A stretch of DNA of 64,000 bases from Actinoallomurus purpureus (GTDB lineage: Bacteria > Actinomycetota > Actinomycetes > Streptosporangiales > Streptosporangiaceae): positions 1-64,000 of the forward strand of contig NZ_JAMXMY010000023.1 in the NCBI RefSeq assembly GCF_024055795.1. The letters are read 5' to 3'. Every line of letters starts with the position of its first letter. Positions within the stretch are counted from its first letter, which is position 1. Shown one piece after another: positions 27,107-35,608 of this stretch. The notes beneath the pieces were generated by a model. It was not told the DNA's origin. It did no database searches and saw only the letters and a list, made by a program, of their open reading frames with translations. The position numbers were made by a program, and so were the translations under genes.

Positions 27107-27886
27107 ATGGACTCCATTGCGGGCGCTTCGCCGCGCAAGCTGGCAAGGACCGCCGGCGCCCTGTACCTGATCAACATCGTCGCGGGCTTCTTCGCCATCG
27201 GCTTCGTTCGCGCCCTGTTGTTCGTGCCCGATCCGGCGACCACGGCCCACAACATCCAGACCCACGAGTTCCTCTACCGGTCCAGCCTCGTGGCGCACAT
27301 CGTCGTCACCGTGACCAACGTCCCGCTGGCGATGATCTTCTACGAACTGTTCAAGGTGGTGAACCGAAGGCTTGCCCTGCTGGATGTGTTCTTCACCCTG
27401 GTCGCGACCGCGATTGAGGCCGCCGGCATCCTCAGCCAGTTCGCACCGCTGGTCCTTCTGGGCAGCAGACACCATACGAGCGCCCTTCCGGCGGCACAGT
27501 TGCAGACGCTGGCACACTTGCCCGGCGACCTGTCGGCCATCGACTACGACATCTACACCGTGTTCTTTGGCTTTGACATCATCTGCGTGGGATACCTGTT
27601 GTTCACGTCAACGTTCCTGCCCAGAGCCATCGGCGTCCTGATGGCGATCGACGGCTTGGCCTACCTGGTCAATAGCTTCACGGACCTTCTGGCACCACGG
27701 TTCGCGGTCCACCTGGTCCCCTGGATCCAACTGCCCGCGCTCCTCGGCGAAGGATCGCTGTGTCTGTGGCTCCTCGTAGCGGGTCTGGACGTCGAGCGAT
27801 GGAGGCTGCGGGCTGCCAACGGACCGGCCGCGAGCATCCACTCGTCAGCACAGTCGGGACGAGACATACCCGGAAAGATCAACTAG
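27107..27886 (+). CDS. DUF4386 membrane protein
   Basis: 259 aa from the ATG at 27107, with AAGGAG 8 nt upstream. About six hydrophobic helices (ALYLINIVAGFFAIGFVRALL, YRSSLVAHIVVTVTNVPLAM, and so on) and the IDYDIYTVFFGFDIICVGYL pattern seen in DUF4386 proteins. Function unknown. It is the first gene after the divergent LuxR regulator and is followed within 60 bp by the RiPP precursor, so it may be an immunity or export component, but this is guesswork. Confidence 0.75.
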   Translation: MDSIAGASPRKLARTAGALYLINIVAGFFAIGFVRALLFVPDPATTAHNIQTHEFLYRSSLVAHIVVTVTNVPLAMIFYELFKVVNRRLALLDVFFTLVATAIEAAGILSQFAPLVLLGSRHHTSALPAAQLQTLAHLPGDLSAIDYDIYTVFFGFDIICVGYLLFTSTFLPRAIGVLMAIDGLAYLVNSFTDLLAPRFAVHLVPWIQLPALLGEGSLCLWLLVAGLDVERWRLRAANGPAASIHSSAQSGRDIPGKIN

Positions 27887-27944
27887 TGTCATGATCAACA
27901 CGGGATCGCTGTTGCGATCCTGGCCGACGATCGGAGGTTGGCAG

Positions 27945-28169
27945 ATGGTTCTCGTTCTCCCCACCGCGGCGGAACTCCGCGAGGAACTGGACGACGCAGG
28001 GTCCAGCATGCGCGCGAAGGGCAAGGACAGCGCCTAGTGCGTCAAGCTGAAGGCTGAGGAACTGGACGACGCAGGGCCCAGCATGCGCGCGAAGGGCAAG
28101 GACAGCCACTGGTGCATCAAGCTGAAGGCTGACGACAACGTTGAGCCCGCCGACGTGCATGGTGCATGA
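27945..28169 (+). CDS. Candidate RiPP precursor with internal tandem duplication and amber codon
   Basis: GGAGG lies 7 nt before the ATG at 27945. The frame reads MVLVLPTAAELREELDDAG..., stops at TAG (28035-28037) after 30 codons, and continues open for 43 more codons to TGA at 28169. Codons 13-37 and 38-62 are two copies of one 25-residue unit, EELDDAGxSMRAKGKDSx[W/stop]CxKLKA. In copy 2 the stop position is TGG (Trp), followed by Cys. The tail is DDNVEPADVHGA. It directly precedes YcaO and TfuA, as RiPP precursors do. Either the amber codon has silenced the full peptide, or the 30-aa product or an internal start is what is made. Confidence 0.6.
27981..28130 (+). repeat. 75-bp tandem duplication within the precursor gene
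   Basis: 27981-28055 and 28056-28130 are in-frame copies differing at only a few bases: TCC/CCC, GCC/CAC, TAG/TGG, GTC/ATC. The near identity points to recent duplication, and the TAG looks like a later G-to-A change of a Trp codon in the first copy. Confidence 0.85.
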
Positions 28170-28178
28170 CGGATCTGA

Positions 28179-29402
28179 GTGAGCCGCCTTATCACTGTTG
28201 ATCACGCCGACAGCGGTATGGCGGAGAACATGTCGGTCGGGGGCGGAGTGCTCGGACGTCCCGTCCCCGCCCTCGACGACACCCGCAAGGCATGCCTGTC
28301 CGGCACCCACCGGGTGCTGACCGCCGCGGAGACGCTGCGCCGGATCGAGCCGCTCTTTCCAGTCGTCGGCATCACCCGGCTGGCCGACGTCACCTGGCTC
28401 GACGAGATCGGCATACCGGTCTATCAGGCGGTGCGACCGAACTCCTGGACGGTGTCGGTGAGCCAGGGCAAGGGGCTGACCGATGACCTCGCCAAGGTCT
28501 CAGCCGCGATGGAGTCGATCGAGTCGTGGCACGCCGAGCGCGTGGGTCCCGGCGCGATGGTCGCGACCGTGGCCGACATGGAGCGCGAGTGCGGGTACCG
28601 CGTCCACGAACTGTCGCTGGAACGCCGCCACCACCTCTGGCCGGGCCTGGAACTGGAATGGACAAGGGCAATCCGCCTGGATGGCGGCGCGGACACCTTC
28701 CTGCCGACCGAGGCGCTGCGGCTGGACGGCCGGGTGCGCGACGCCTGGATGCCGCCTCTGTTCGCTCTGAACAGCAACGGGCTGGCCAGCGGCAACACCT
28801 TCGTCGAAGCGGCGTTGCACGGGCTGTACGAGGTCATCGAACGGGATTGCCTCGTTCGCGCCGAGAAGGCCACGCCGCCGGTACTGGACCTCACCTCCGT
28901 GGACGGTCCAGCGCGTGACCTGCTGGATCGCATGGATGCGGCCGCAGTCGACGTCCGGGTCGAGGTAATGCCGTCGCCTACTGGGCTTGCCTGCTTCTTG
29001 GCGACCATATGGAGTGAGGAGGTCCCGGTGCTCTTCGCCGGGGTCGGCGTTCACCTCGACCGTGATGTCGCCCTGTGCCGGGCCCTGACCGAGGCGGCAC
29101 AATCGAGGGTCACCCAGATCGCCGGAACCCGGGACGACCTCACCTCGGGCAGCTACCGGCGCGCCGCTTCGGACCGCTCCACGCGGCTGGCGCCACCTTC
29201 GAGGACCGACCGGCTGACGTACGACGAGATCGGTTCCGTCCGAAACGAGAGTCTCACGGACGACCTGCACACCACAGTGGCACGCGTCGTGGCACTGACC
29301 GGTCGCTCTCCGCTGGTCGTGGACCACACCAGGCCCGATGTGGGCATCCCGGTCGTGCGGGTGGTCTCCCCCGGCCTGGACTGCGAACCGGCGTTCATGT
29401 GA
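28179..29402 (+). CDS. YcaO-domain cyclodehydratase/thioamidation enzyme
   Basis: 407 aa, GTG start (ATGs at 28218 and 28230 are alternatives). YcaO hallmarks: RPNSWTVSVSQGKGLT, VSAAMESIESWHAE, ALNSNGLASGNTFVEAALHG with YEVIERD, and TEAAQSRVTQIAGTRDD, which form the ATP/Mg site. The C-terminus ends EPAFM rather than in a PxPxP tail. No E1-like or dehydrogenase partner is nearby; a TfuA gene follows 9 nt later. YcaO-TfuA pairs are known to install peptide backbone thioamides. The likely substrate is the short peptide encoded just upstream. Confidence 0.9.
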   Translation: MSRLITVDHADSGMAENMSVGGGVLGRPVPALDDTRKACLSGTHRVLTAAETLRRIEPLFPVVGITRLADVTWLDEIGIPVYQAVRPNSWTVSVSQGKGLTDDLAKVSAAMESIESWHAERVGPGAMVATVADMERECGYRVHELSLERRHHLWPGLELEWTRAIRLDGGADTFLPTEALRLDGRVRDAWMPPLFALNSNGLASGNTFVEAALHGLYEVIERDCLVRAEKATPPVLDLTSVDGPARDLLDRMDAAAVDVRVEVMPSPTGLACFLATIWSEEVPVLFAGVGVHLDRDVALCRALTEAAQSRVTQIAGTRDDLTSGSYRRAASDRSTRLAPPSRTDRLTYDEIGSVRNESLTDDLHTTVARVVALTGRSPLVVDHTRPDVGIPVVRVVSPGLDCEPAFM

Positions 29403-29411
29403 GGAAAGCCG

Positions 29412-30824
29412 ATGACCCGTTACCTTTTCGTCGGCCCGAGCCTGCCGGACGCCGCCGACCTGCTGACCATGGACGACATCACCGTCCTTCCACCGGTGGA
29501 GGCGGGAGACCTGCTGAGGCTCGCACCGCGGCAGGGGGACGTGGTCGGCATCATTGACGGGTACTTCCATCACACTCGCGCCGTACGGCACAAGGAGATC
29601 CTCACCCTCCTCGACGCGGGCGTGCAGGTCCTCGGCGCCGCCGGCATGGGCGCACTGCGCGCAGCCGAACTCGACACCTTCGGTATGCGCGGCGTGGGGC
29701 GCATCTACCGTGACTACCGGCAGGGTCGGCTAACCGCCGACGACGAGGTGGCCCTGTCGCACGGGCCAACGGAAGAACGCTATCGGCCGATCTCGGAACC
29801 CCTGGTCAACATCCGGGCCACCCTGCACCTTTGCCTACAGGAGGGAGTCCTTGACGAGTCCACCGCCGGTCAGCTCGTCGCCGATCTGTCCCGGCGGCCG
29901 TACCGGATGCGCTCATACCCGGAACTGATCCGGCTCGCCCGCGAGGCGGGGATGCCGGAAGCGAGCGTTCAGGCGCTGCAGCACCTGAGCGCGACCCGGG
30001 CCGTCAACCTCCAACGCGACGACGCACTCCTACTGGTTCAGACGCTGCGCACGCTTGAAGACGGCCAAGCGAACGGCAGCGCGCCATACGCCGCGAACCA
30101 GCCCGGCTTCACCGTGGCGCCCACCGTCTACCTGCACCGCTGGCAGCTGGGAGCACGCGGCGTCGATACCGGCGACGGCTGGACCGCTGAGATGAGCATC
30201 CTGCGAATGTGCCAGCTCTTCGCCCGCGACTATCCGAGGTTCTACCGCGACCTGGTCTTCGGCCATCTGGCTCAGGAGTGCGCCAACACCTGCCAGGCTC
30301 AGCAAGCGGAGACGACCCTCGACACGGTGCTGGCACACGCGAGGCACCGCAGCGTCGTCCCGGACATCCGATCGGCCGGTCCCGAGGATCTGAGCTTCCT
30401 CGACCTGTGGCTGACCACGGCTGAACGGACCTCGCGATCCCTGGCGGACCAGCTTGGCACGTTCGTGGTTCGGAGCTTCCAGCTGACGCCTGGAGTGCCC
30501 GCGGACACCCTGGCGCTGGACGCGCTGCGCCGACGGCAGGTCATCCCCACAGTGGCGAAACTCGTCGCTGCCGCGCGATCGGTGAACGAACACGCACAGC
30601 AGATTCAATCCGGCTTCGACATCCACACGCTGTCGGCGGATCGCATCCTGTCCCACCTCAGCGAACTGTGGGGCGTCGAGCCCGGAACGTTGGAACTGCA
30701 CGCGCTGAACCGGGGTATCGGCTCCCTGGACGTCCTGACCGCCGCGGCACGGCCGTACCACCTCCTGGCCAAATACAACCCGGACCTCGTGGACCTGAGG
30801 GTCACCCCAACCACCCGAACATGA
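29412..30824 (+). CDS. tfuA: TfuA-like protein
   Basis: 470 aa. The N-terminal 200 residues are TfuA-like: FVGPSLPDAADLL, GDVVGIIDGYFHHTRAVRHKE, VLGAAGMGALRAAELDTFGM and RIYRDYRQGRLTADDEVAL. The C-terminal 250 residues are helical and less conserved. TfuA proteins help YcaO enzymes make thioamides, probably by delivering sulfur, as shown for McrA and thioamitide biosynthesis. Tight coupling with the YcaO gene supports that role here. Confidence 0.88.
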   Translation: MTRYLFVGPSLPDAADLLTMDDITVLPPVEAGDLLRLAPRQGDVVGIIDGYFHHTRAVRHKEILTLLDAGVQVLGAAGMGALRAAELDTFGMRGVGRIYRDYRQGRLTADDEVALSHGPTEERYRPISEPLVNIRATLHLCLQEGVLDESTAGQLVADLSRRPYRMRSYPELIRLAREAGMPEASVQALQHLSATRAVNLQRDDALLLVQTLRTLEDGQANGSAPYAANQPGFTVAPTVYLHRWQLGARGVDTGDGWTAEMSILRMCQLFARDYPRFYRDLVFGHLAQECANTCQAQQAETTLDTVLAHARHRSVVPDIRSAGPEDLSFLDLWLTTAERTSRSLADQLGTFVVRSFQLTPGVPADTLALDALRRRQVIPTVAKLVAAARSVNEHAQQIQSGFDIHTLSADRILSHLSELWGVEPGTLELHALNRGIGSLDVLTAAARPYHLLAKYNPDLVDLRVTPTTRT

Positions 30825-31007
30825 ACCAATCCGCTACGAGTGCGGTCTGTTCTGAGTGACTGAGCCGATCAAGCTGTGAGGCTGTATTCACCTGATCAGC
30901 CAGGAGGACACCGAGGAGCGTGAGCGGCGCTTGCACCGGTCTTCGGATTCCCGGCGAAACCCCCACCGGCCGAAGCGTGATGGGGGCCGTTGGCTTATCG
31001 CACTACG

Positions 31008-31118
31008 TCAGGCGTCGTCCTCGGTGACCTCTACGGTCGCCACTCCAACGCAGTTGCCGTTACCACCGCTTCGGCTACTTGTGCGCCAGCCTGCGCGGGA
31101 CACCTCAGGGGTTGCCAT
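31008..31118 (-). CDS. Short DUF397 protein (orphan)
   Basis: 36 aa. WRTSSRSGGNGNCVGVATVE is the DUF397 signature; AGAGGAG lies upstream of the ATG at 31118. Shorter than the usual ~60 aa, ending soon after the signature. The normal XRE/DUF5753 partner is absent, so it may be a truncated leftover. The rest of 30,825-31,166 holds no recognisable gene. Confidence 0.6.
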   Translation of the reverse strand: MATPEVSRAGWRTSSRSGGNGNCVGVATVEVTEDDA

Positions 31119-31166
31119 CCCGCACTCCTCTCACTTATATCTCTCGGCCGCGACGGTTCAGACGGG

Positions 31167-32102
31167 TCAGGACGGTTCGGGGAGTGTGCTCAGGTGCCGG
31201 AGGATGACGCCCTCGCGCAGCGCCCACGGGCAGATGACGACCTCGGACAGGTTGAACAGGTCCATCGCGGCGTCGGCGACGATGGCGCCCGCCGGAAGCT
31301 GCGGCACCCGCCCCTCCGACACCCCCGGCAGCTGTGCGCGCTCCTCCACGGTCATCTCGGCGAGCCGCCTGGCCGACTCGGTCAGGTCCTGGTGGCTGAG
31401 CACCCGCCGGACCAGTGGACCCTGGCTGGTCGGGACGGCTCCGGTGATGCGCGCGAGCTGCTTGAACGTCTTGGACGTCGCGACGGCGTGATCCGGGGTT
31501 CCCCGGCGTGTCACTCCTGAGACCTCTCGGGCGATGGTGGCACGGACGTACTTGCGCAGCGCCCGTACCTCGTCGGGCGGCGGCGGGTCGGCGGTGAACC
31601 AGTCCCGCGTCAGCCTCCCCGCACCCAGCGGCACCGACGTGGAGAAGTCCGGGTCCTCGTCGGCGCCGGCGGCGATCTCGAGCGAGCCTCCGCCGATGTC
31701 CAGCACCAGCAGGCGGCCCGCCGACCAGCCGAACCAGCGGCGCGCCGCCAGGAAGGTCAGGCGCGCCTCCTCCGCCCCGGACAGCACCTGCAGGTCGACC
31801 CCGCTCTCGGCGCGTATCTTGGCGAGGACGTCCTCTCCGTTGGCCGCCTCGCGCACGGCGGAGGTGGCGAAGCCGATGAGCTTCTCCACGCCCTTGTCCT
31901 CGGCGATCCGCACGGCCTCTTCCACGAAACCGCGCAGCAGTTCCCCGCCCTCCTCGGACAGCCGGTCGCCGTCCTCCAGGTGGGCGGCCAGCCGCAGCTC
32001 CTCCTTGTGGGAGAAGGCGGGCAGCGGCGCGGCGCCGTGGTGCGCGTCGACCACCAGCAGATGCACCGTGTTCGATCCGACGTCCAGGACACCCAATCTC
32101 AT
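31167..32102 (-). CDS. Ppx/GppA family exopolyphosphatase
   Basis: 311 aa with the ASKHA phosphate-binding motifs [14 protein letters not shown] and [14 protein letters not shown], and conserved [15 protein letters not shown]. Hydrolyses polyphosphate and/or pppGpp in the cytoplasm. TAGCGT lies about 6 nt before the ATG at 32102, suggesting a leaderless transcript of its own, although the CoA-lyase gene ends only 9 bp upstream on the same strand. The metabolic link to that operon is unclear. Confidence 0.9.
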   Translation of the reverse strand: MRLGVLDVGSNTVHLLVVDAHHGAAPLPAFSHKEELRLAAHLEDGDRLSEEGGELLRGFVEEAVRIAEDKGVEKLIGFATSAVREAANGEDVLAKIRAESGVDLQVLSGAEEARLTFLAARRWFGWSAGRLLVLDIGGGSLEIAAGADEDPDFSTSVPLGAGRLTRDWFTADPPPPDEVRALRKYVRATIAREVSGVTRRGTPDHAVATSKTFKQLARITGAVPTSQGPLVRRVLSHQDLTESARRLAEMTVEERAQLPGVSEGRVPQLPAGAIVADAAMDLFNLSEVVICPWALREGVILRHLSTLPEPS

Positions 32103-32111
32103 GGCCGCACG

Positions 32112-32969
32112 CTATCCAACGCCGGAGCCGGCGCGTCGCCCGCCGTTCACGAACCGGCCATGGGCGGCCTCGGCCAGCACGTTCCGCGCCTGGCGGACGA
32201 CGGCGATGTCGACGAAACCGCCGTCGGGGAGGGCGACGGCACCGGTCCCCGTGGCCTCGCCCTCCTCGTAGGCCGCGACGATCCGGTGGGCGGCGGCGAT
32301 CTCCTCCGGAGTCGGGCGGTACACCTCGGCGATCACCGGCAGCTGGGCCGGGTGGATCGCCGCCCGGCCGCGGAAGCCGAGGGCGCGGCCGAGCCGGCAG
32401 GACGCGGCGAGCCCGTCGAGGTCGCGGACGTCGGGGTGGACGGACTGGACCGGGGCCGGCAGCCCGGCGGCCCGCGCCGCGACGACGATCCGTGATCGTG
32501 CCCAGGCCAGGCCCGCCTCGTCGGCGACGCGGAGGTCCGCCTTCAGGTCCGCCTCGCCGAGCCCCACGCTCGCCACCGCCGGGTGGGCGGTCGCCAGGTC
32601 GTGGGCGCGTTCGACGCCCAGCGCGGACTCCAGCAGCAGGTGCAGGGCGGCACCGGGGACGAGCGCCGCGATCTCCCGTACCTGCTCCACGGACTCGATC
32701 TTCGGCAGGCGGACGCCATCCGTCGCCGGGAGCAGCCCGGCCAGGGCCGCCAAGTCGGCACGGCCCCAGGCGGTCCGTACGTCGTTGACGCGGACCTGAA
32801 CCGGGCGCGGCAGGTCGGCCGGCAGCCCGGCGACGTAGTCGCGCGCCTGGTCCTTGTGCGCGGGGGCGACGGCGTCCTCCAGGTCGAGGATCACGACGGC
32901 GGCGTCGGTGGCGAGCGCCTTGGCCACCCGGTCGGGCCGGTCCGCCGGGACGTACAGCAGCGTCGGCAT
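32112..32969 (-). CDS. HpcH/HpaI (CitE-like) CoA ester lyase
   Basis: 285 aa. MPTLLYVPADRPDRVAKAL, the metal-binding DLEDAVAP, RLPKIESVEQV and LLLESALGVERA are typical of citrate lyase beta/malyl-CoA/citramalyl-CoA lyase enzymes, which cleave or form C-C bonds in hydroxyacyl-CoAs. It starts 2 nt after the stop of the CaiB-type CoA-transferase gene, so the pair probably activates and cleaves one organic acid. This is the distal end of the LacI-regulated operon. Confidence 0.88.
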   Translation of the reverse strand: MPTLLYVPADRPDRVAKALATDAAVVILDLEDAVAPAHKDQARDYVAGLPADLPRPVQVRVNDVRTAWGRADLAALAGLLPATDGVRLPKIESVEQVREIAALVPGAALHLLLESALGVERAHDLATAHPAVASVGLGEADLKADLRVADEAGLAWARSRIVVAARAAGLPAPVQSVHPDVRDLDGLAASCRLGRALGFRGRAAIHPAQLPVIAEVYRPTPEEIAAAHRIVAAYEEGEATGTGAVALPDGGFVDIAVVRQARNVLAEAAHGRFVNGGRRAGSGVG

Positions 32970-32971
32970 GC

Positions 32972-34159
32972 TCAGACCACCCCGCGGGCGCGCAGCGCGT
33001 CGATCTCGGCGGCGGTCAGGCCGACCTCGGTGAGGACGCGGTCGGTGTCGGCGCCGTGCGCGCGCCCGGTCCAGCGCAGCGCGCCGGGCGTGGCCGACAG
33101 GCGGAACAGCACGTTCTGCATGCGCAGCGGCCCGAGGTCCGGGTCGTCCACGGTCGTGATCGCCTCCAGCGCGGCCAGCTGCGGGTCGGCCATGATGTCG
33201 CGCACGTCGTAGATCGGGGCGACCGCCGCCTCGGCCTTCTCGAACTCGGCGAGCACCTCCTCGCGGGTGCGCTCGCCCACCCACGCCGCGACGGCCGCGT
33301 CCAGCTCGTCCGCGTGCTCGGCCCGGCCGGCGCCCGTGCCGAACCAGGGCTCGTCGGCGAACTCGGGGCGTCCGACGAGTCGCACCACGCGCTCGGCGAT
33401 GCTCTGGGCGGAGGTGGAGACGGCGACCCAGGCGCCGTCGGCGCACCGGTAGGTGTTGCGCGGGGCATTGTTGACCGACCGGTTCCCGGTGCGCGGCGGC
33501 ACCAGCCCGAGCTGGTCGTACGCGGTGGGCTGGCCGCCGAGCACGGTCAGGATCGGCTCCAGGATCGACAGGTCGACGATCTGGCCGTCGCCGGTGAGGT
33601 CGCGGGCCCGCAGCGCGGTCATCACCGCGTACGCCGTGGCCAGCGCGGCGATCCCGTCGGCGAGCCCGAACGGCGGGAGCGTCGGCGGCCCGTCCGGCTC
33701 GCCGGTCATCGCGGCGAATCCGCTCATGGCCTCGGCGAGCGTGCCGAACCCGGGGCGGCGGGCGTACGGGCCGAACTGGCCGAAGCCGGTGACGCGGGCC
33801 AGCACGAGGCCGGGGTTGGCCTCCCGGAGCCGTTCGTACGGCAGGTTCCAGCGTTCGAGGGTGCCGGGGCGGAAGTTCTCGATGATGACGTCGGTCTCGC
33901 GGGCGAGCCGGAGCAGGACGTCCTGGCCCTCGGGCGCCGACAGGTCCAGGGTGATCGTCTGCTTGTTACGGCCGAGCATCTTCCACCACAGGCCGATGCC
34001 GTCCTTGGCCGCGCCGTGCCCGCGCGCGGGGTCGGGCCGGCGGGGGTGCTCGACCTTGACGACCTCGGCGCCGAAGTCACCGAGGAGCATCGCGGCCATC
34101 GGCCCGGCGAACAGCGTCGCCAGGTCCAGGACGCGGACTCCGTCCAGCGGGCGGGTCAT
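32972..34159 (-). CDS. CaiB/BaiF-type CoA-transferase (family III)
   Basis: 395 aa from the ATG at 34159 (GGAGG 8 nt upstream; an ATG at 34201 with GGAGAG is an alternative). LDGVRVLDLATLFAGPMAAM, GDFGAEVVKVEHP, the NKQTITLDL segment and GDGQIVDLSILEP with the conserved Asp are family III CoA-transferase features. Moves CoA between carboxylic acids. Tight linkage to the CoA lyase suggests the acid is then cleaved to acetyl-CoA or similar. Downstream of four ADP-ribosylglycohydrolase genes. Confidence 0.9.
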   Translation of the reverse strand: MTRPLDGVRVLDLATLFAGPMAAMLLGDFGAEVVKVEHPRRPDPARGHGAAKDGIGLWWKMLGRNKQTITLDLSAPEGQDVLLRLARETDVIIENFRPGTLERWNLPYERLREANPGLVLARVTGFGQFGPYARRPGFGTLAEAMSGFAAMTGEPDGPPTLPPFGLADGIAALATAYAVMTALRARDLTGDGQIVDLSILEPILTVLGGQPTAYDQLGLVPPRTGNRSVNNAPRNTYRCADGAWVAVSTSAQSIAERVVRLVGRPEFADEPWFGTGAGRAEHADELDAAVAAWVGERTREEVLAEFEKAEAAVAPIYDVRDIMADPQLAALEAITTVDDPDLGPLRMQNVLFRLSATPGALRWTGRAHGADTDRVLTEVGLTAAEIDALRARGVV

Positions 34160-34196
34160 CGCCGGTCCCTCCGTTGCGCGAGGACGTGCCTCGGGT

Positions 34197-34281
34197 GTCA
34201 TCGGCTCTCCGCTCGTGAGGACCGCTTACACGTCATCGGCTCTCCGTTCCCGAACACCGTTCACGCGTCATCGGCTCTCCG
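34197..34281. repeat. Three direct repeats with exact 35-bp period
   Basis: GTCATCGGCTCTCCG occurs at 34197-34211, 34232-34246 and 34267-34281. The third copy contains the last codons (ESR) and stop of the ADP-ribosylglycohydrolase gene, and the others look like duplications of that gene end. Each copy in minus sense reads GGAGAGCCGATGA, an SD plus ATG, so the repeat may affect coupling to the CoA-transferase gene. Confidence 0.75.
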
Positions 34282-35608
34282 CGAGCGCGGCCGTGCGGGC
34301 GGCGAGGTCGCTGAGGCGTACGCCGTCGAAGCCGGTCAGGCTGCTGGCGACGCGGTCGCGCAGCGGACGGGTCCACTGCTCGGGCAGGCGCCCGGCGCCG
34401 AGCAGCGCCCCGGCGACCGATCCGACGGTCGCGCCGTCGGAGTCGGTGTCCCAGCCGCCCGCCACCGCCGCGGCGATCGACCGGGTGAAGTCCCCGCCGC
34501 CGTGGATGAGGGCGGCGGCGACCAGCGCGGCGTTGTTGATCGAGTGAACCCAGTGCAGGTCGCCGTGGCGTTCGTGCAGTCCGTCGGCGACCCGCTCGAA
34601 GTCGGTCTCCGCGCGGGCGGACGCCACGGCCTCGCGTACGGCCCGGGCCAGGCGGGACTGCGGCGGCACGACCGCCAGGCCCGTCGCGACGACCTCCTCG
34701 ACCGTGTCGGCGACCAGGGCCTCCGCGCACATCGCGGCGGCGAACATCGCGCCGTACACGCCGTTGGCGGTGTGGCTGAGGCGCGCGTCCCGGTGCGCCA
34801 TCGACGCGGCCGCCGCCGGGTCGCCGGGGTTGACCCAGCCGTACACGTCCGCGCGGATCTGCGCGCCGATCCACTCCCGGAACGGGTTGCGGTACGTCGC
34901 CGTGCGCGGCGGCTCGACGCCGAGCAGGAGATTGCGGTAGGCGACGCGCTCGGCGGTGAACACCCGGCCGCCCGGCAGCTCGTCCAGCCAGGCCTGCGCG
35001 ACGTCGTCGGTCGTGAAGCCGCGCCCGTGCCGCTCCACGAGGGCCAGGGCGAGCATGGGGAAGTTGAGGTCGTCGTCCTCGGGCGTGCCGTCGAGGTTCT
35101 CGGCGAGGCTGGTGGTCGCGCTGCGCCGGTTCCACGGCCAGCGTTCGGCGACCTCCGCGGGCAGGCCCTCGGCCGTGAACCAGCCGCGGATCGGCCAGTT
35201 CCCGGTCGCCTCGGCGATCTCCCGGATGCCCGCACGCGGGATCTTCTCCACGGGCTTGCCGAGCACGCATCCGGCGGCGCGGCCGAGCCACGCGCCGTGC
35301 ACCCGGTCGTACGCGGCGGGGCGCGGCTCTCCCGACGGCCAGTCCGGGCACGCGGCGATGATCTCCTCTAGCTCGGTCGGCTCGTCGTACGGCGACGGCA
35401 TCGCCGCGAGCTCGTCGAGCAGCCGCTCGGCGAGCGTCCGCAGCTGCGGCGACGCCGGCTCCGGCGAGGCACCGGCGCGGGGCGGGGCGTCGTGGCCGCC
35501 GGCGGCGTGCCAGCGCGCCGCGATGTCGGCGACGTCCCGGCCGTCCAGCGCGGCCTGGCGGAGCTCGTGCCCGATCAGGTCCTCGGGCTGGACCCAGGTC
35601 AGCCGCAT
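34268..35608 (-). CDS. ADP-ribosylglycohydrolase family protein 1
   Basis: 446 aa. The helical DraG/ARH fold: GAWLGRAAGCVLGKPVEK, TPEDDDLNF in place of the usual TDDT, and GGWDTDSDGATVGSVAGALLG with the Asp-rich metal site. An extra N-terminal 110 residues (MRLTWVQPEDLIGHELRQAA) precede the domain. It starts in a TGATG overlap with the next upstream paralogue. The family cleaves ADP-ribose N- or O-glycosidic bonds. In this importer operon it more likely acts on a small ribosyl-type metabolite than on modified protein; this is inference. Confidence 0.85.
   Translation of the reverse strand: MRLTWVQPEDLIGHELRQAALDGRDVADIAARWHAAGGHDAPPRAGASPEPASPQLRTLAERLLDELAAMPSPYDEPTELEEIIAACPDWPSGEPRPAAYDRVHGAWLGRAAGCVLGKPVEKIPRAGIREIAEATGNWPIRGWFTAEGLPAEVAERWPWNRRSATTSLAENLDGTPEDDDLNFPMLALALVERHGRGFTTDDVAQAWLDELPGGRVFTAERVAYRNLLLGVEPPRTATYRNPFREWIGAQIRADVYGWVNPGDPAAAASMAHRDARLSHTANGVYGAMFAAAMCAEALVADTVEEVVATGLAVVPPQSRLARAVREAVASARAETDFERVADGLHERHGDLHWVHSINNAALVAAALIHGGGDFTRSIAAAVAGGWDTDSDGATVGSVAGALLGAGRLPEQWTRPLRDRVASSLTGFDGVRLSDLAARTAALAESR

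Noticed and set aside
27879-28310. Minus-strand frame with repeated VLALRAHAGPCVVQFL
   Set aside because: Antisense of the tandem-duplicated precursor; the repeat is explained by the plus-strand gene.
34204-34271. 35-bp periodic repeats considered as an integration or attachment site
   Set aside because: No integrase, tRNA or mobile gene nearby; the repeats are duplications of an ARH gene end.
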